Shown: positions 1 through 6,095 of the stretch, piece by piece
Layout: each line of letters starts with the position of its first letter
Numbering within the stretch: position 1 is the first letter of the stretch
Origin: Nitrospiraceae bacterium
GTDB taxonomy: Bacteria > Nitrospirota_A > Leptospirillia > Leptospirillales > Leptospirillaceae
Assembly (NCBI GenBank): GCA_028064945.1
Contig: JAPTWQ010000078.1
Location: 1-9,132 of the forward strand
Length of the DNA: 9,132 nt
Direction of reading: 5' to 3'
Notes under the pieces: generated by a model
Told to the model about the DNA's origin: nothing
Seen by the model: only the letters and a program-made list of their open reading frames with translations
Database searches by the model: none
Position numbers and translations under genes: made by a program

Positions 1-1
1 C

Positions 2-853
2 GGTCGGGGATCCGGACCGGTGGACTATCTGCTCTCGGACAAGGACTCCGACGGCCATCCCCGTCCCCATGCTCCGGAGATTCTTTCCGGGGACCCTGAC
101 CGAATTCGGCGTGTGATTGACTGCCTGGACTTTCGCCACAAATACACCTCTGGCGTTTTGAGTTTTGCCACGGAAGACCGACCCACGCCGTCCAAGCAGG
201 ACCAGGTGATTCGGGAGTTTGAAGACCTGGCTTTTGCCGGGATCCCCCGGGACCGGGTCCTCTCTTTCTGGGTGCGCCACACCAATGCGGACGGACGAAT
301 CGAGCTCCATTTTGTGATTCCCAAGGTCGACCTGGCTACGGGAAAACAGTTCAACGCCTTTCCTCCCGGTTGGAGGAAGGACTTCCGGGACTGGAAAAAC
401 ATGACGAATCTCAAGAATAACTGGGCCGACCCGGAGGATCCGGAGCGCGCCCGGGTCCGTTCCCCAGGAGACAAAGAAAGCGTATCCCGGCGGCGGGAGA
501 AAGAACGGCTCACGGCCAGCCTTGTGTCGAAAATCAAGGCAGGGGCAATCTCTGACCGGGCGGGGGTGATCGAAGAGCTCCAGCGGCAGGGATACGAAAT
601 CAAACGCCTCTCTTCTGAATACCTGTCGATCAAGAAAGACAGTGCTCCCCCCTTACGGTTGAAAGGGGGAATCTTTTCCGCGTCTTTTTCTCTGGAAGAG
701 TCGGAAAAGACCCGGACAGCAGACCGGGCAGAACGTCTGGGAAAGGCGATTCGGGGAGCGTCGCTGGCCCGTGGACGCCGGGAAAAAGTGAACCGGACTC
801 GTTATGAGACGCAGACGGAACCGGAAAATCGGGGGACGGCAATCCGTGGCTGA
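2..853 (+). CDS. Conjugative relaxase / mobilization protein, N-terminus cut off by the window edge
   Basis: This is probably the DNA-nicking relaxase that cuts one strand at oriT and stays bound to it during transfer. The first possible start is a GTG at 20, but the frame is open to the window edge and its codons read GRGSGPVDYLL, which looks like relaxase core, so the gene is taken as 5'-partial. Numbering from the GTG, the core motif HTNADGRIELHF (His87, Glu95, His97) followed by IPKVDLATGKQFN (Asn112) resembles the metal-binding motif III of the MOB relaxases. The catalytic tyrosine region would lie upstream and is not seen. The C-terminal part (about 145-277) is charged and probably helical, with no recognised domain. 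The stop overlaps the start of the coupling protein gene, as expected for a transfer operon. The family-level call is by pattern only; the MOB class is not certain. Confidence 0.82.
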   Translation, partial: GRGSGPVDYLLSDKDSDGHPRPHAPEILSGDPDRIRRVIDCLDFRHKYTSGVLSFATEDRPTPSKQDQVIREFEDLAFAGIPRDRVLSFWVRHTNADGRIELHFVIPKVDLATGKQFNAFPPGWRKDFRDWKNMTNLKNNWADPEDPERARVRSPGDKESVSRRREKERLTASLVSKIKAGAISDRAGVIEELQRQGYEIKRLSSEYLSIKKDSAPPLRLKGGIFSASFSLEESEKTRTADRAERLGKAIRGASLARGRREKVNRTRYETQTEPENRGTAIRG

Positions 854-2912
854 CCACCTGATAAATTTGAAGCCCGGATCTTCTGAGGCGTCGACAGAAG
901 GAGATTCAAAACCAGAACCGGTTTTTCAATCCCAGGCAGGGCTTCTTCCTTCCCCTAAACGAGCGAACGGGCTGAAACGTCGACATTCGGTCAAGGCTCC
1001 AGTAGAAAGGGAAGGGCGCAACTGGAGCCGGGGGATCCTGGTGTTCGTTGTGGTGTCGACCGTCGTGTCTGTCTTCTTGTGGTGGGGACTCTGGCACATT
1101 CCCGGACTGGTCCCCTGGCCCTTCCCGATTAAGGATGCCCAGGGACACAATCTGGCGGGGGAGCTATCCCTTCTCTGGGTTCTCCATATTTTCCCCATAG
1201 AGGCGTTCAACGGATATAGCTGGACCAGCGTTCGTCTTTGGCTAAGCCACCATGGCTTTCTTCGATCCTTTGACGGAATCGTGGCCTTTTCTCTGGGAGG
1301 CGGGCTTATTTCAGGGATTCTCGCCTTCTGGGGGGCCTCCCGGGGACGGCTCAAAAAAGTTCATGTATCGGGGAAGCGGGTTTTCAACAGTGCCGCTGAA
1401 GCGAACCGGGAGCTTCGGCGAGAGATTGCCAAGTCAGGGCAAGGCATTTCAATTCACCCGGACGTTCCGATCTCCCGGGACCGGGAAACCCGGCATTTCT
1501 TTGTTCTTGGAGCCATTGGATCCGGCAAGACCCAAGTCATATGGAACGTATTGCAGTCGATTCTCCACAGAATGCGCTCCGGTCCGGAAGACCGGCTGAT
1601 CCTCTACGACAACAAAAGCGACATGACCGCAGGGCTTCCCATTGACGATTCGGAAATGATTCTTCTGGCTCCCTGGGATGCCCGGACATGGGCGTGGGAC
1701 GTTGGCAAGGATATCGAGAACGCCAGCGACGCAGCAACCTTTGCCGAGCGGCTGATTCCCGAATCGAAAGACAAATTCTGGAGCGAGGCCCCCCGGCAGA
1801 TTGTCAAGGCCTGCATTCAGCACCTTCAAGCGACCCATGGAACCCAGTGGTCCTGGAAGGATCTTTCCCGAGCCCTCAATTCTCAGGAAACGATCCTGGG
1901 AGCGGTCATGCTGTATGCTCCGAACCTGGCCCCGGTCTTTGTCGGAGCGGGAGGTGGGCCGACCAGCACAGGGGCGTCTCTTCTGTCTTCAATGAATGCC
2001 TTTACAGGGTCTATCGACGATCTGTGCCGGGCCTGGGACAACACCGACCCCTTCACCGGCCAGGAAATTGAACCCGGACGGATGATTCCCCGCGTGTCGC
2101 TTCGGGAATGGGCCTTGACCCCGATCGTGCAACGTCGGGTCATTATTCTCCAAGGAAACAAGCGCTATCTGACACTGGAACGAGCCTATATTCAAACGAT
2201 CATTTCCGCGTTCGGGGCGATTATGAACTCCCCAGAAATGCCGGATTCCAAAACGCGACGGATTTGGTTTCTCCTCGACGAGTTTCCCCAGCTGGGTCGT
2301 CTCGAAAATTTCGCTCAATACTTGGAAGTCGGACGTTCGAAAGGCATGTGCGTCCTGCTTGGATTGCAGGATCTCTCCCAGCTTCGGGAGATCTATGGGC
2401 GGGAAACGGCGGACGTCTGGGCCGCAATCTGCGGGACGTATATCGTCTGCCGGAGTCAGGGCGTGGAAACGGTGCGCTGGTTGACCCAGTTTTTCGGAGA
2501 ACGGAGCGTTCGGAGCCGACGGGTCTCGTTCACAAACTCCGAGAACGGTCTTCGAAAAACAATCACCGAAGTGGTCGAATCCGAACCGGTCGTGACGTCT
2601 CACGATCTCAATGGTCTGGGGGACAACCGGGGAAGCACCCCCGGGATTCTCGCCCTGTTGTCGCTGAATACCGGCCATGGCGTCTATCGCCTTGTCTGGC
2701 CATACGTGTCGTTTCCTAAGATTCGGGAAAACCAGGTCCCGGCGCACTGGACGACCGCTTCGCCAAAAATGGCACCAAGACCGGCTGATGATGGTTTCCT
2801 GGATTTTGAGAAGCGGAGAGGCGGACGAGGGACAAAACGACGCGGGAAAGGCGGAGCGGGAGAACGGAAGGAAACAATCGTGGGGAAGCCCCAAGACAGC
2901 GTTCGGGAATAG
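804..2912 (+). CDS. Type IV coupling protein (VirD4/TraD/TrwB-type ATPase)
   Basis: This inner-membrane ATPase links the relaxase-DNA complex to a type IV secretion channel and drives DNA export. Two hydrophobic segments (about residues 77-98 and 158-177) would anchor it, with a periplasmic loop between. Walker A is GAIGSGKT (236-243). Walker B with the family hallmark is FLLDEFPQLG (489-498), and the downstream glutamine motif GLQDLSQL lies at 520-527. The segment around 290-330 (APWDAR, then FAERLIPESKDKFW) matches the TrwB-type ATPase domain. About 700 aa is a normal length. The tail from 668 is strongly basic and Gly/Arg/Lys-rich. The ATG at 804 has no clear ribosome site and overlaps the relaxase by 50 bases. 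A GTG at 846 (688 aa) has a GGGGGA nine bases upstream and overlaps the relaxase stop as GTGGCTGA, so it may be the true start. Either way, translational coupling to the relaxase is likely. Confidence 0.94.
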   Translation: MRRRRNRKIGGRQSVADHLINLKPGSSEASTEGDSKPEPVFQSQAGLLPSPKRANGLKRRHSVKAPVEREGRNWSRGILVFVVVSTVVSVFLWWGLWHIPGLVPWPFPIKDAQGHNLAGELSLLWVLHIFPIEAFNGYSWTSVRLWLSHHGFLRSFDGIVAFSLGGGLISGILAFWGASRGRLKKVHVSGKRVFNSAAEANRELRREIAKSGQGISIHPDVPISRDRETRHFFVLGAIGSGKTQVIWNVLQSILHRMRSGPEDRLILYDNKSDMTAGLPIDDSEMILLAPWDARTWAWDVGKDIENASDAATFAERLIPESKDKFWSEAPRQIVKACIQHLQATHGTQWSWKDLSRALNSQETILGAVMLYAPNLAPVFVGAGGGPTSTGASLLSSMNAFTGSIDDLCRAWDNTDPFTGQEIEPGRMIPRVSLREWALTPIVQRRVIILQGNKRYLTLERAYIQTIISAFGAIMNSPEMPDSKTRRIWFLLDEFPQLGRLENFAQYLEVGRSKGMCVLLGLQDLSQLREIYGRETADVWAAICGTYIVCRSQGVETVRWLTQFFGERSVRSRRVSFTNSENGLRKTITEVVESEPVVTSHDLNGLGDNRGSTPGILALLSLNTGHGVYRLVWPYVSFPKIRENQVPAHWTTASPKMAPRPADDGFLDFEKRRGGRGTKRRGKGGAGERKETIVGKPQDSVRE

Positions 2913-2934
2913 TCGCTGAATAGACTGCAAAATA

Positions 2935-2962
2935 TTGCCAATCTTAAACTATATGATACAAT
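2935..2962 (+). promoter_or_regulatory. Sigma70-type promoter reading toward the small ORF and ardC
   Basis: TTGCCA (2935-2940) and TACAAT (2957-2962) are separated by 16 bases in an A+T-rich patch right after the coupling protein gene. Transcription would start near 2969. That puts about 415 bases of leader, or another small gene, before the ATG at 3384. This lets the ardC region be expressed apart from the transfer operon, which suits a protein needed early after entry. It was read by eye and has no experimental support. Confidence 0.55.
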
Positions 2963-3111
2963 TTTGTTATTCATCACGTTTGCCCCACGTTGTCTCGCCC
3001 TTTTCGGTCGCAGGGACAAAAGCGGGTTCTGTTAATTCCAATTCACAACTTCAAAAGCCAATTCGCTAACCCAATCCAAAACACCCATTGGACAAGCACA
3101 ACAATGTCTTG

Positions 3112-3498
3112 ATGGATTCCTTGCGTTTTGCGCCAGGTTCCCTTCAGACAGATTTGTCCAAAAATGACTCCCCAATCATGAAACTCGTTCTCAGTTTTTC
3201 GGTTGCGTCTTCCGGGAAATATGCGACCGGCTTGATTGTTGGAGGAAAAGCCCAGGAGCCGGTTCATTGGTCCGGCTGGGAAAAGACCTATCTGTATCAG
3301 GGTCGTAAAAAACAATCACCAAGGCCCAGAGCGGGTCAACAACGCCCGCTCCTTCCGGAACGGGTGTGTTTCGGGAGGACGCCATGGAGATTGCTCAAGA
3401 AAGAGAAAACGGAGAGGACTGGATCGACGAGCTCTCCGACGAAGAACTGGAAAAAGAGCTTAATAAAATGGAGTCGTATTACCGAAGCCTCGGGGTAA
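3112..3498 (+). CDS. Doubtful small ORF, possibly a decayed gene that lost its stop
   Basis: The frame is open from a TTG at 3088 and has ATGs at 3112 (MDSLRFAPG) and 3178 (MKLVLSFSV). None has a visible ribosome site, which argues against it. In its favour, the codons up to about 3315 resemble those of neighbouring genes, and the peptide contains HWSGWEKTYLYQGRKK. Beyond 3315 the reading runs through the hairpin and over the 40-aa ORF in another frame, where it becomes arginine/lysine-rich shadow. A hairpin block shared with the next gap starts with CAATCA here (3313) and with TAATCA there (3504, where TAA is a stop). The original gene may therefore have ended at 3313 before a TAA-to-CAA change. 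No family is recognised. It could be plain noncoding leader. Confidence 0.22.
   Translation: MDSLRFAPGSLQTDLSKNDSPIMKLVLSFSVASSGKYATGLIVGGKAQEPVHWSGWEKTYLYQGRKKQSPRPRAGQQRPLLPERVCFGRTPWRLLKKEKTERTGSTSSPTKNWKKSLIKWSRITEASG
3226..3277 (+). promoter_or_regulatory. Two mutually exclusive hairpins in the leader
   Basis: ACCGGCT (3226-3232) can pair with AGCCGGT (3257-3263). The same AGCCGG (3257-3262) can instead pair with CCGGCT (3272-3277) across a 9-base loop. Competing pairings like this are typical of attenuators and riboswitch-like switches. The stems are only 6-7 bp, however, and could arise by chance, and the region may be coding. No U-tract follows. Confidence 0.25.
3313..3358 (+). repeat. 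Intercistronic hairpin block, copy 1 (before the 40-aa ORF)
   Basis: GAGCGGG (3329-3335) pairs perfectly with CCCGCTC (3345-3351) around a 9-base loop. The flanks are shared with copy 2 at 3504-3548: AATCA then AAGGCCCA on the left, and CCTTCCGG on the right. It ends about 15 bases before the ribosome site of the 40-aa ORF. It has no proper U-tract, so it is more likely a processing, stability or protein-binding element than a full terminator. Confidence 0.5.
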
Positions 3499-3506
3499 TC
3501 GACTAA
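3384..3506 (+). CDS. Small acidic protein of 40 aa, unknown function
   Basis: The ATG at 3384 is preceded by GGGAGG (3373-3378) with five bases of spacing, and the frame ends at TAA 3504-3506. The product begins MEIAQERENGEDWIDELSDE and ends with YYRSLGVID. It is strongly acidic in its first two thirds and looks like one or two amphipathic helices. It has no membrane segment or cysteine and no recognised family. It is followed by a hairpin and then ardC, so it is probably co-transcribed with ardC. Small acidic proteins next to antirestriction genes are sometimes DNA mimics or regulators; nothing in the sequence proves that here. The ribosome site and clean ending support a real gene. Confidence 0.55.
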   Translation: MEIAQERENGEDWIDELSDEELEKELNKMESYYRSLGVID

Positions 3507-3548
3507 TCAAGCCCAATGCGGGCAGGTATCGTGCCCGCTTCCTTCTGG
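3504..3548 (+). repeat. Intercistronic hairpin block, copy 2 (before ardC)
   Basis: GCGGGCA (3518-3524) pairs perfectly with TGCCCGC (3532-3538) around a 7-base loop. It begins at the stop codon of the 40-aa ORF (TAATCA, then AAGCCCA) and ends with CCTTCTGG, matching the flanks of copy 1 at 3313-3358. An outer pairing of GCCC (3511-3514) with GGGC (3552-3555) is possible. The ribosome site of ardC (AGGAGG, 3567-3572) lies just downstream. Confidence 0.5.
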
Positions 3549-3580
3549 GAGGGGCACGCAACAACCAGGAGGAAAAAACA

Positions 3581-4459
3581 ATGAACACGCAAGAGTTCTA
3601 TGCGCAGATCACGGAGAAAATGATTCTTGCCCTGGAAACCGGGTCCGCTCCCTGGACCCGGCCCTGGAAAGTGACCGGGGACGGAGTGCCAGTGAATGCG
3701 TTAACCGGAACACCCTACCGGGGCGTCAATGCGCTGAACCTGTCCTGGCATGCCCTATCCATGGGCGTGCCGGATATGCGGTTTGCAACCTTTAAGCAAG
3801 CCAAGGGAAAGGGCTGGAAAATCAGGTCGGGAGCCAAAGGAGTTCCGATCCTCAAGCTCGTTCCCGTGGAGAAAAAAGAGAAAGAAGAGCCGGAAGAGGA
3901 AACTCCCAGACAATCCGGGGATCTTCTTATTCCCAAGGTCTATTTCGTCTTTCATGCCAAGGACCTTGAAGGGGTTCCTGCCCTTGAAGAAAAGCCGACG
4001 CCGGTCGACTGGACCGGTAAGGCTGAAAAAATCAGAGAAAAACTTTCGACGGCTCTCAATGTTCCCGTGGGTCACGGCGGCGGACGGGCGTTTTATGCTC
4101 GACTTGACGACCGGATCCAAATGCCAGTCGAAGGAAATTTCGAAAGTGAAGAGTCGTATCTCGGAACGCTTCTTCATGAGTTCGGGCATGCAACGGGCCA
4201 TGAAAAGAGGCTCAACCGGTCCTTCGGGGTTTATGGGGATCCGGAGTATGCCTTTGAAGAACTCGTGGCGGAAATGACGAGTCTCTTTGTTGGTATGACG
4301 ACTGGGATTACCCCGGACGAGAGGCACTTCGAGAATCACGCGGCTTACGTTCGTTCGTGGATCGAGGCACTGGAGAAAGATAAGAAGGCGTTGGTCCGGG
4401 CGTCGAAGCAATCACAAGACGCCAGTGATCTTTTAGTTAAAATCTTACGCCAAGAGTAA
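3581..4459 (+). CDS. ardC: ArdC-type antirestriction protein with zinc metallopeptidase-like domain
   Basis: ArdC-family proteins are carried by conjugative elements; they bind single-stranded DNA and shield incoming DNA from host restriction enzymes. The N-terminal ArdC/DUF1738 domain covers about residues 1-130 and includes the signatures GSAPWTRPWK (21-30), PYRGVNALNL (45-54) and KGKGWKIRSGAKG (75-87). The C-terminal part is a zincin-type domain with HEFGHATGH (199-207), giving the HExxH zinc motif and a third histidine. The downstream EELVAEM (226-232) supplies a further conserved glutamate. A charged Glu/Lys linker lies near 97-110. The length of 292 aa is typical. The ATG has AGGAGG at 3567-3572 with an eight-base spacer. 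The gene follows the 40-aa ORF on the same strand, and a promoter at 2935 could serve both. The family call is firm; action on restriction in this host is inferred. Confidence 0.93.
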   Translation: MNTQEFYAQITEKMILALETGSAPWTRPWKVTGDGVPVNALTGTPYRGVNALNLSWHALSMGVPDMRFATFKQAKGKGWKIRSGAKGVPILKLVPVEKKEKEEPEEETPRQSGDLLIPKVYFVFHAKDLEGVPALEEKPTPVDWTGKAEKIREKLSTALNVPVGHGGGRAFYARLDDRIQMPVEGNFESEESYLGTLLHEFGHATGHEKRLNRSFGVYGDPEYAFEELVAEMTSLFVGMTTGITPDERHFENHAAYVRSWIEALEKDKKALVRASKQSQDASDLLVKILRQE

Positions 4460-4518
4460 GGAGAGGGTCGTGACTTGGAAATGAATTAGGGTGCAATGAC
4501 CAAAGTAAAAGAAATAAA

Positions 4519-4557
4519 AGGGGAGGTCGGCTAGTATAGCATATAGTGACCTCCCCT
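4519..4557 (-). terminator. Rho-independent terminator of the small lipoprotein gene
   Basis: A perfect 10-bp stem is formed by AGGGGAGGTC (4519-4528) and GACCTCCCCT (4548-4557), with a 19-base loop. Read on the minus strand it is followed by TTTATTTCTTTT, which is a good U-tract, and it begins a few bases after the tandem TAA stops of the lipoprotein gene. The plus-strand exit side lacks a T-run, so it serves mainly the minus strand. It also separates the two converging gene blocks. Confidence 0.85.
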
Positions 4558-4563
4558 CTGTTA

Positions 4564-4965
4564 TTAAAAGTGGAGAGTAGTTGCTTTATTCCCATTAACA
4601 TAAACTTGGCATTCGTGCATTCCAGCGGCGCTATCTGCGTCGACAGCCCTACAAGAAGCCTCGATTGCATTTCCCTCATAGTTTCCAGAGATTTTAGTGG
4701 ATCCTTGCACCATAGTTACTACGCCGGATCCAACTTTTGTTCCATTAACATACAGTTCAATCGAATCGGAAAAAATACCATTCACTGCTTTAGCCTCAAC
4801 AGATAACTTCTTCCCGTTAGCGAGAGAAGGCTGAAGTGCTACGTCCGGAGATTCTGCCATGGAGGTACACCCAACAAAACTAAGCATACAAATTACCGCT
4901 GGGAGCAAGAAAAATCTTCCATGCCCATTAAACTTCAAGCTCTTGAATCGTTCAAGTTTAGCCAT
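4564..4965 (-). CDS. Small predicted lipoprotein (133 aa), unknown function
   Basis: The start was chosen as the ATG at 4965, because AGGAGG (4978-4973) sits seven bases upstream; a TTG at 4971 is too close to that site. A basic N-terminus (MAKLERFKSL) and a hydrophobic core (FFLLPAVICMLSF) lead to a probable lipobox FVGC with Cys33. The mature part is therefore likely lipid-anchored in the envelope. It contains two similar pieces, ELYVNGTKVG and QVYVNGNKAT, which suggest a small beta-sandwich. There are two further cysteines (ASCRAV and ECQVY) that could form a disulfide. The gene is more A+T-rich than the transfer genes. It has its own candidate promoter and a strong terminator, so it looks like an independent cargo unit. 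Entry or surface exclusion is a possible role, by analogy with lipoproteins of other conjugative elements, but no motif proves it. Confidence 0.8.
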   Translation of the reverse strand: MAKLERFKSLKFNGHGRFFLLPAVICMLSFVGCTSMAESPDVALQPSLANGKKLSVEAKAVNGIFSDSIELYVNGTKVGSGVVTMVQGSTKISGNYEGNAIEASCRAVDADSAAGMHECQVYVNGNKATTLHF

Positions 4966-5013
4966 ACACAATCCTCCTTGGTATGATTGTATTAAAAAAA
5001 GAAAACAAGATTC

Positions 5014-5041
5014 ATGCTAGCAAAAAAATGCATTAACTCAA
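5014..5041 (-). promoter_or_regulatory. Possible promoter of the small lipoprotein gene
   Basis: On the minus strand TTGAGT (5041-5036) and TAGCAT (5019-5014) are spaced by 16 bases. They lie in a very A+T-rich gap of about 110 bases between the two lipoprotein genes. Transcription would begin near 5007, about 40 bases before the start codon. The match is moderate and A+T-rich DNA gives chance hits. Confidence 0.35.
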
Positions 5042-5075
5042 AATCAATAATATGCGATTATCATATTCTGCTTTT

Positions 5076-6095
5076 TCAAAAATCCCGGCCTGTATTTGCC
5101 GACGTTTCCTCCTTGGCATTTTCCCTTAAAGCCTCCAAGGCGGGTGTCACCACAGCGTTTTTCACTTCTTGGGCCAAACGGGGATACACAAGGTTTTCTA
5201 GCTCCATGGGACTGTTGACGCTCACGAATTTGCTCTCTTTCCGGGTCAACAAAACTTCTCCCGTTTTCCTGTCCATGATCGAGACCGCAATTGCGATTGA
5301 GTAAGGAAAGGAAGGAACACGGGCGTCAAGAATCCCTTCCCGAACACTGAGCTTGAAAAGCAAAAGAAAGGCAGGGTCGGACATTGGATCTATGACCTTA
5401 TACCCGGCGTTTTGAATGGCCCCTTCCAGCATGCTTGTAAAATCGTCGGAATCCGGCGGGGGAGCGACATACAAAGTCGGACTGGGAACACTCACAGCAA
5501 ACCCCCTGGCCTGCTCAAGCTCCCGCATGCGATAAGCCGGGATATGAAGGCGGTGAACCTTATGCTCGCTCAAAAGTTCGAGCGCGTCGTGATCAGCCCG
5601 CAAGGTCTTGAGAATGGTTTCCAGTTTTTTGGCCGCTCTCAGTTTATCCAGCGCAGAGGTTCCAGGGTTCTCTAGCCTTGCGAACAGTTCCCCAATCTTC
5701 TGGCTCTCTTCTTTAACGTCTCTTTCGTAGCTTACCTTGGCTCCTTTCTTGTTGATTGCCACAAAAACGCAATGCCCGTTCCCAAAATGACGGACAATGA
5801 GCCCCCGAAGCCTTTCTCCTGCCTTAAGACGAACGACACTCTTGGCTTTCTGGGAATGAGAAAGCACATTGTTGTTGTCTGCGCTAGTGTTTATGGAAAG
5901 GCTAGTGGCGTCGACCGTGACCTGCAACTGTTCAATAAGTTCTCTGAGGGCGTCCTGGCCTGACACGCACGAAGAAGCGGAGACATAAGTGGGACGGGGA
6001 TATTCAGCTTTATAAGGATTGACGTAGGAATGGGTCGAGGCACAACCCGATAAGACCAGACCGGTAACTGCGACAAATAACACTTTTGTTTTCAT
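5076..6095 (-). CDS. Predicted lipoprotein (339 aa), N-terminal half LPP20-like
   Basis: MKTKVLFVAVTGLVLSGC is a textbook lipoprotein signal, with lipobox LSGC and Cys18 as the lipidated residue, so the protein sits in the envelope. Residues 45-165 (helix DALRELIEQLQVTV, then a strand with GERLRGLIVRHF, then GHCVFVAI and a helical stretch) resemble the layout of LPP20/FlgT-N-like lipoproteins. Residues 205-325 alternate helix and strand (LEGAIQNAGYKVID, FKLSVREGILDARV, VSIMDRKTGEVLLT), which recalls TolB-N or CsgG-like folds. Both resemblances are by pattern only and weak. The ATG overlaps the TGA of the upstream gene as ATGA, so translation is coupled to the helicase-like protein and the integrase. 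That is an odd position for an envelope protein. Its function is unknown; exclusion, an envelope anchor or simple cargo are all possible. Confidence 0.85.
   Translation of the reverse strand: MKTKVLFVAVTGLVLSGCASTHSYVNPYKAEYPRPTYVSASSCVSGQDALRELIEQLQVTVDATSLSINTSADNNNVLSHSQKAKSVVRLKAGERLRGLIVRHFGNGHCVFVAINKKGAKVSYERDVKEESQKIGELFARLENPGTSALDKLRAAKKLETILKTLRADHDALELLSEHKVHRLHIPAYRMRELEQARGFAVSVPSPTLYVAPPPDSDDFTSMLEGAIQNAGYKVIDPMSDPAFLLLFKLSVREGILDARVPSFPYSIAIAVSIMDRKTGEVLLTRKESKFVSVNSPMELENLVYPRLAQEVKNAVVTPALEALRENAKEETSANTGRDF

Larger units (their letters stand above)
2913..3383. other. Mostly unassigned spacer and leader between the coupling protein gene and the 40-aa ORF
   Basis: No convincing gene is visible on either strand. 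The stretch holds a promoter at 2935-2962. It also has two short direct copies of CCAATTC (3038-3044 and 3058-3064) with a near copy, CCAATCC, at 3071. A doubtful plus-strand reading frame runs from about 3112. Two mutually exclusive hairpins lie at 3226-3277, and a G+C-rich hairpin at 3329-3351. No rho-independent terminator follows the coupling protein gene, so transcripts of the transfer operon may read through. Confidence 0.5.

Noticed and set aside
1989..2930. Long minus-strand ORF (313 codons) opposite the coupling protein gene
   Set aside because: It lies entirely over a gene with clear Walker motifs and reads as low-complexity antisense with no family features or ribosome site support.
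3043..3315. Minus-strand ORF of 90 codons in the spacer before the 40-aa gene
   Set aside because: It has no ribosome site and no family resemblance, and it overlaps the promoter-proximal leader. It is open by chance.
3329..3351. G+C-rich hairpin as a rho-independent terminator
   Set aside because: The stem is followed by CTTCCGGAAC rather than a T-run, so full termination is unlikely.
3755..4411. Minus-strand ORF of 218 codons opposite ardC
   Set aside because: It is a shadow of a well-supported metalloprotein gene, and its product has no recognisable domain.
5049..5067. Inverted repeat AATATG/CATATT after the 339-aa lipoprotein gene, as a terminator
   Set aside because: The stem is only 6 bp and all but A+T, with a weak T-tract, so it is too weak to call.
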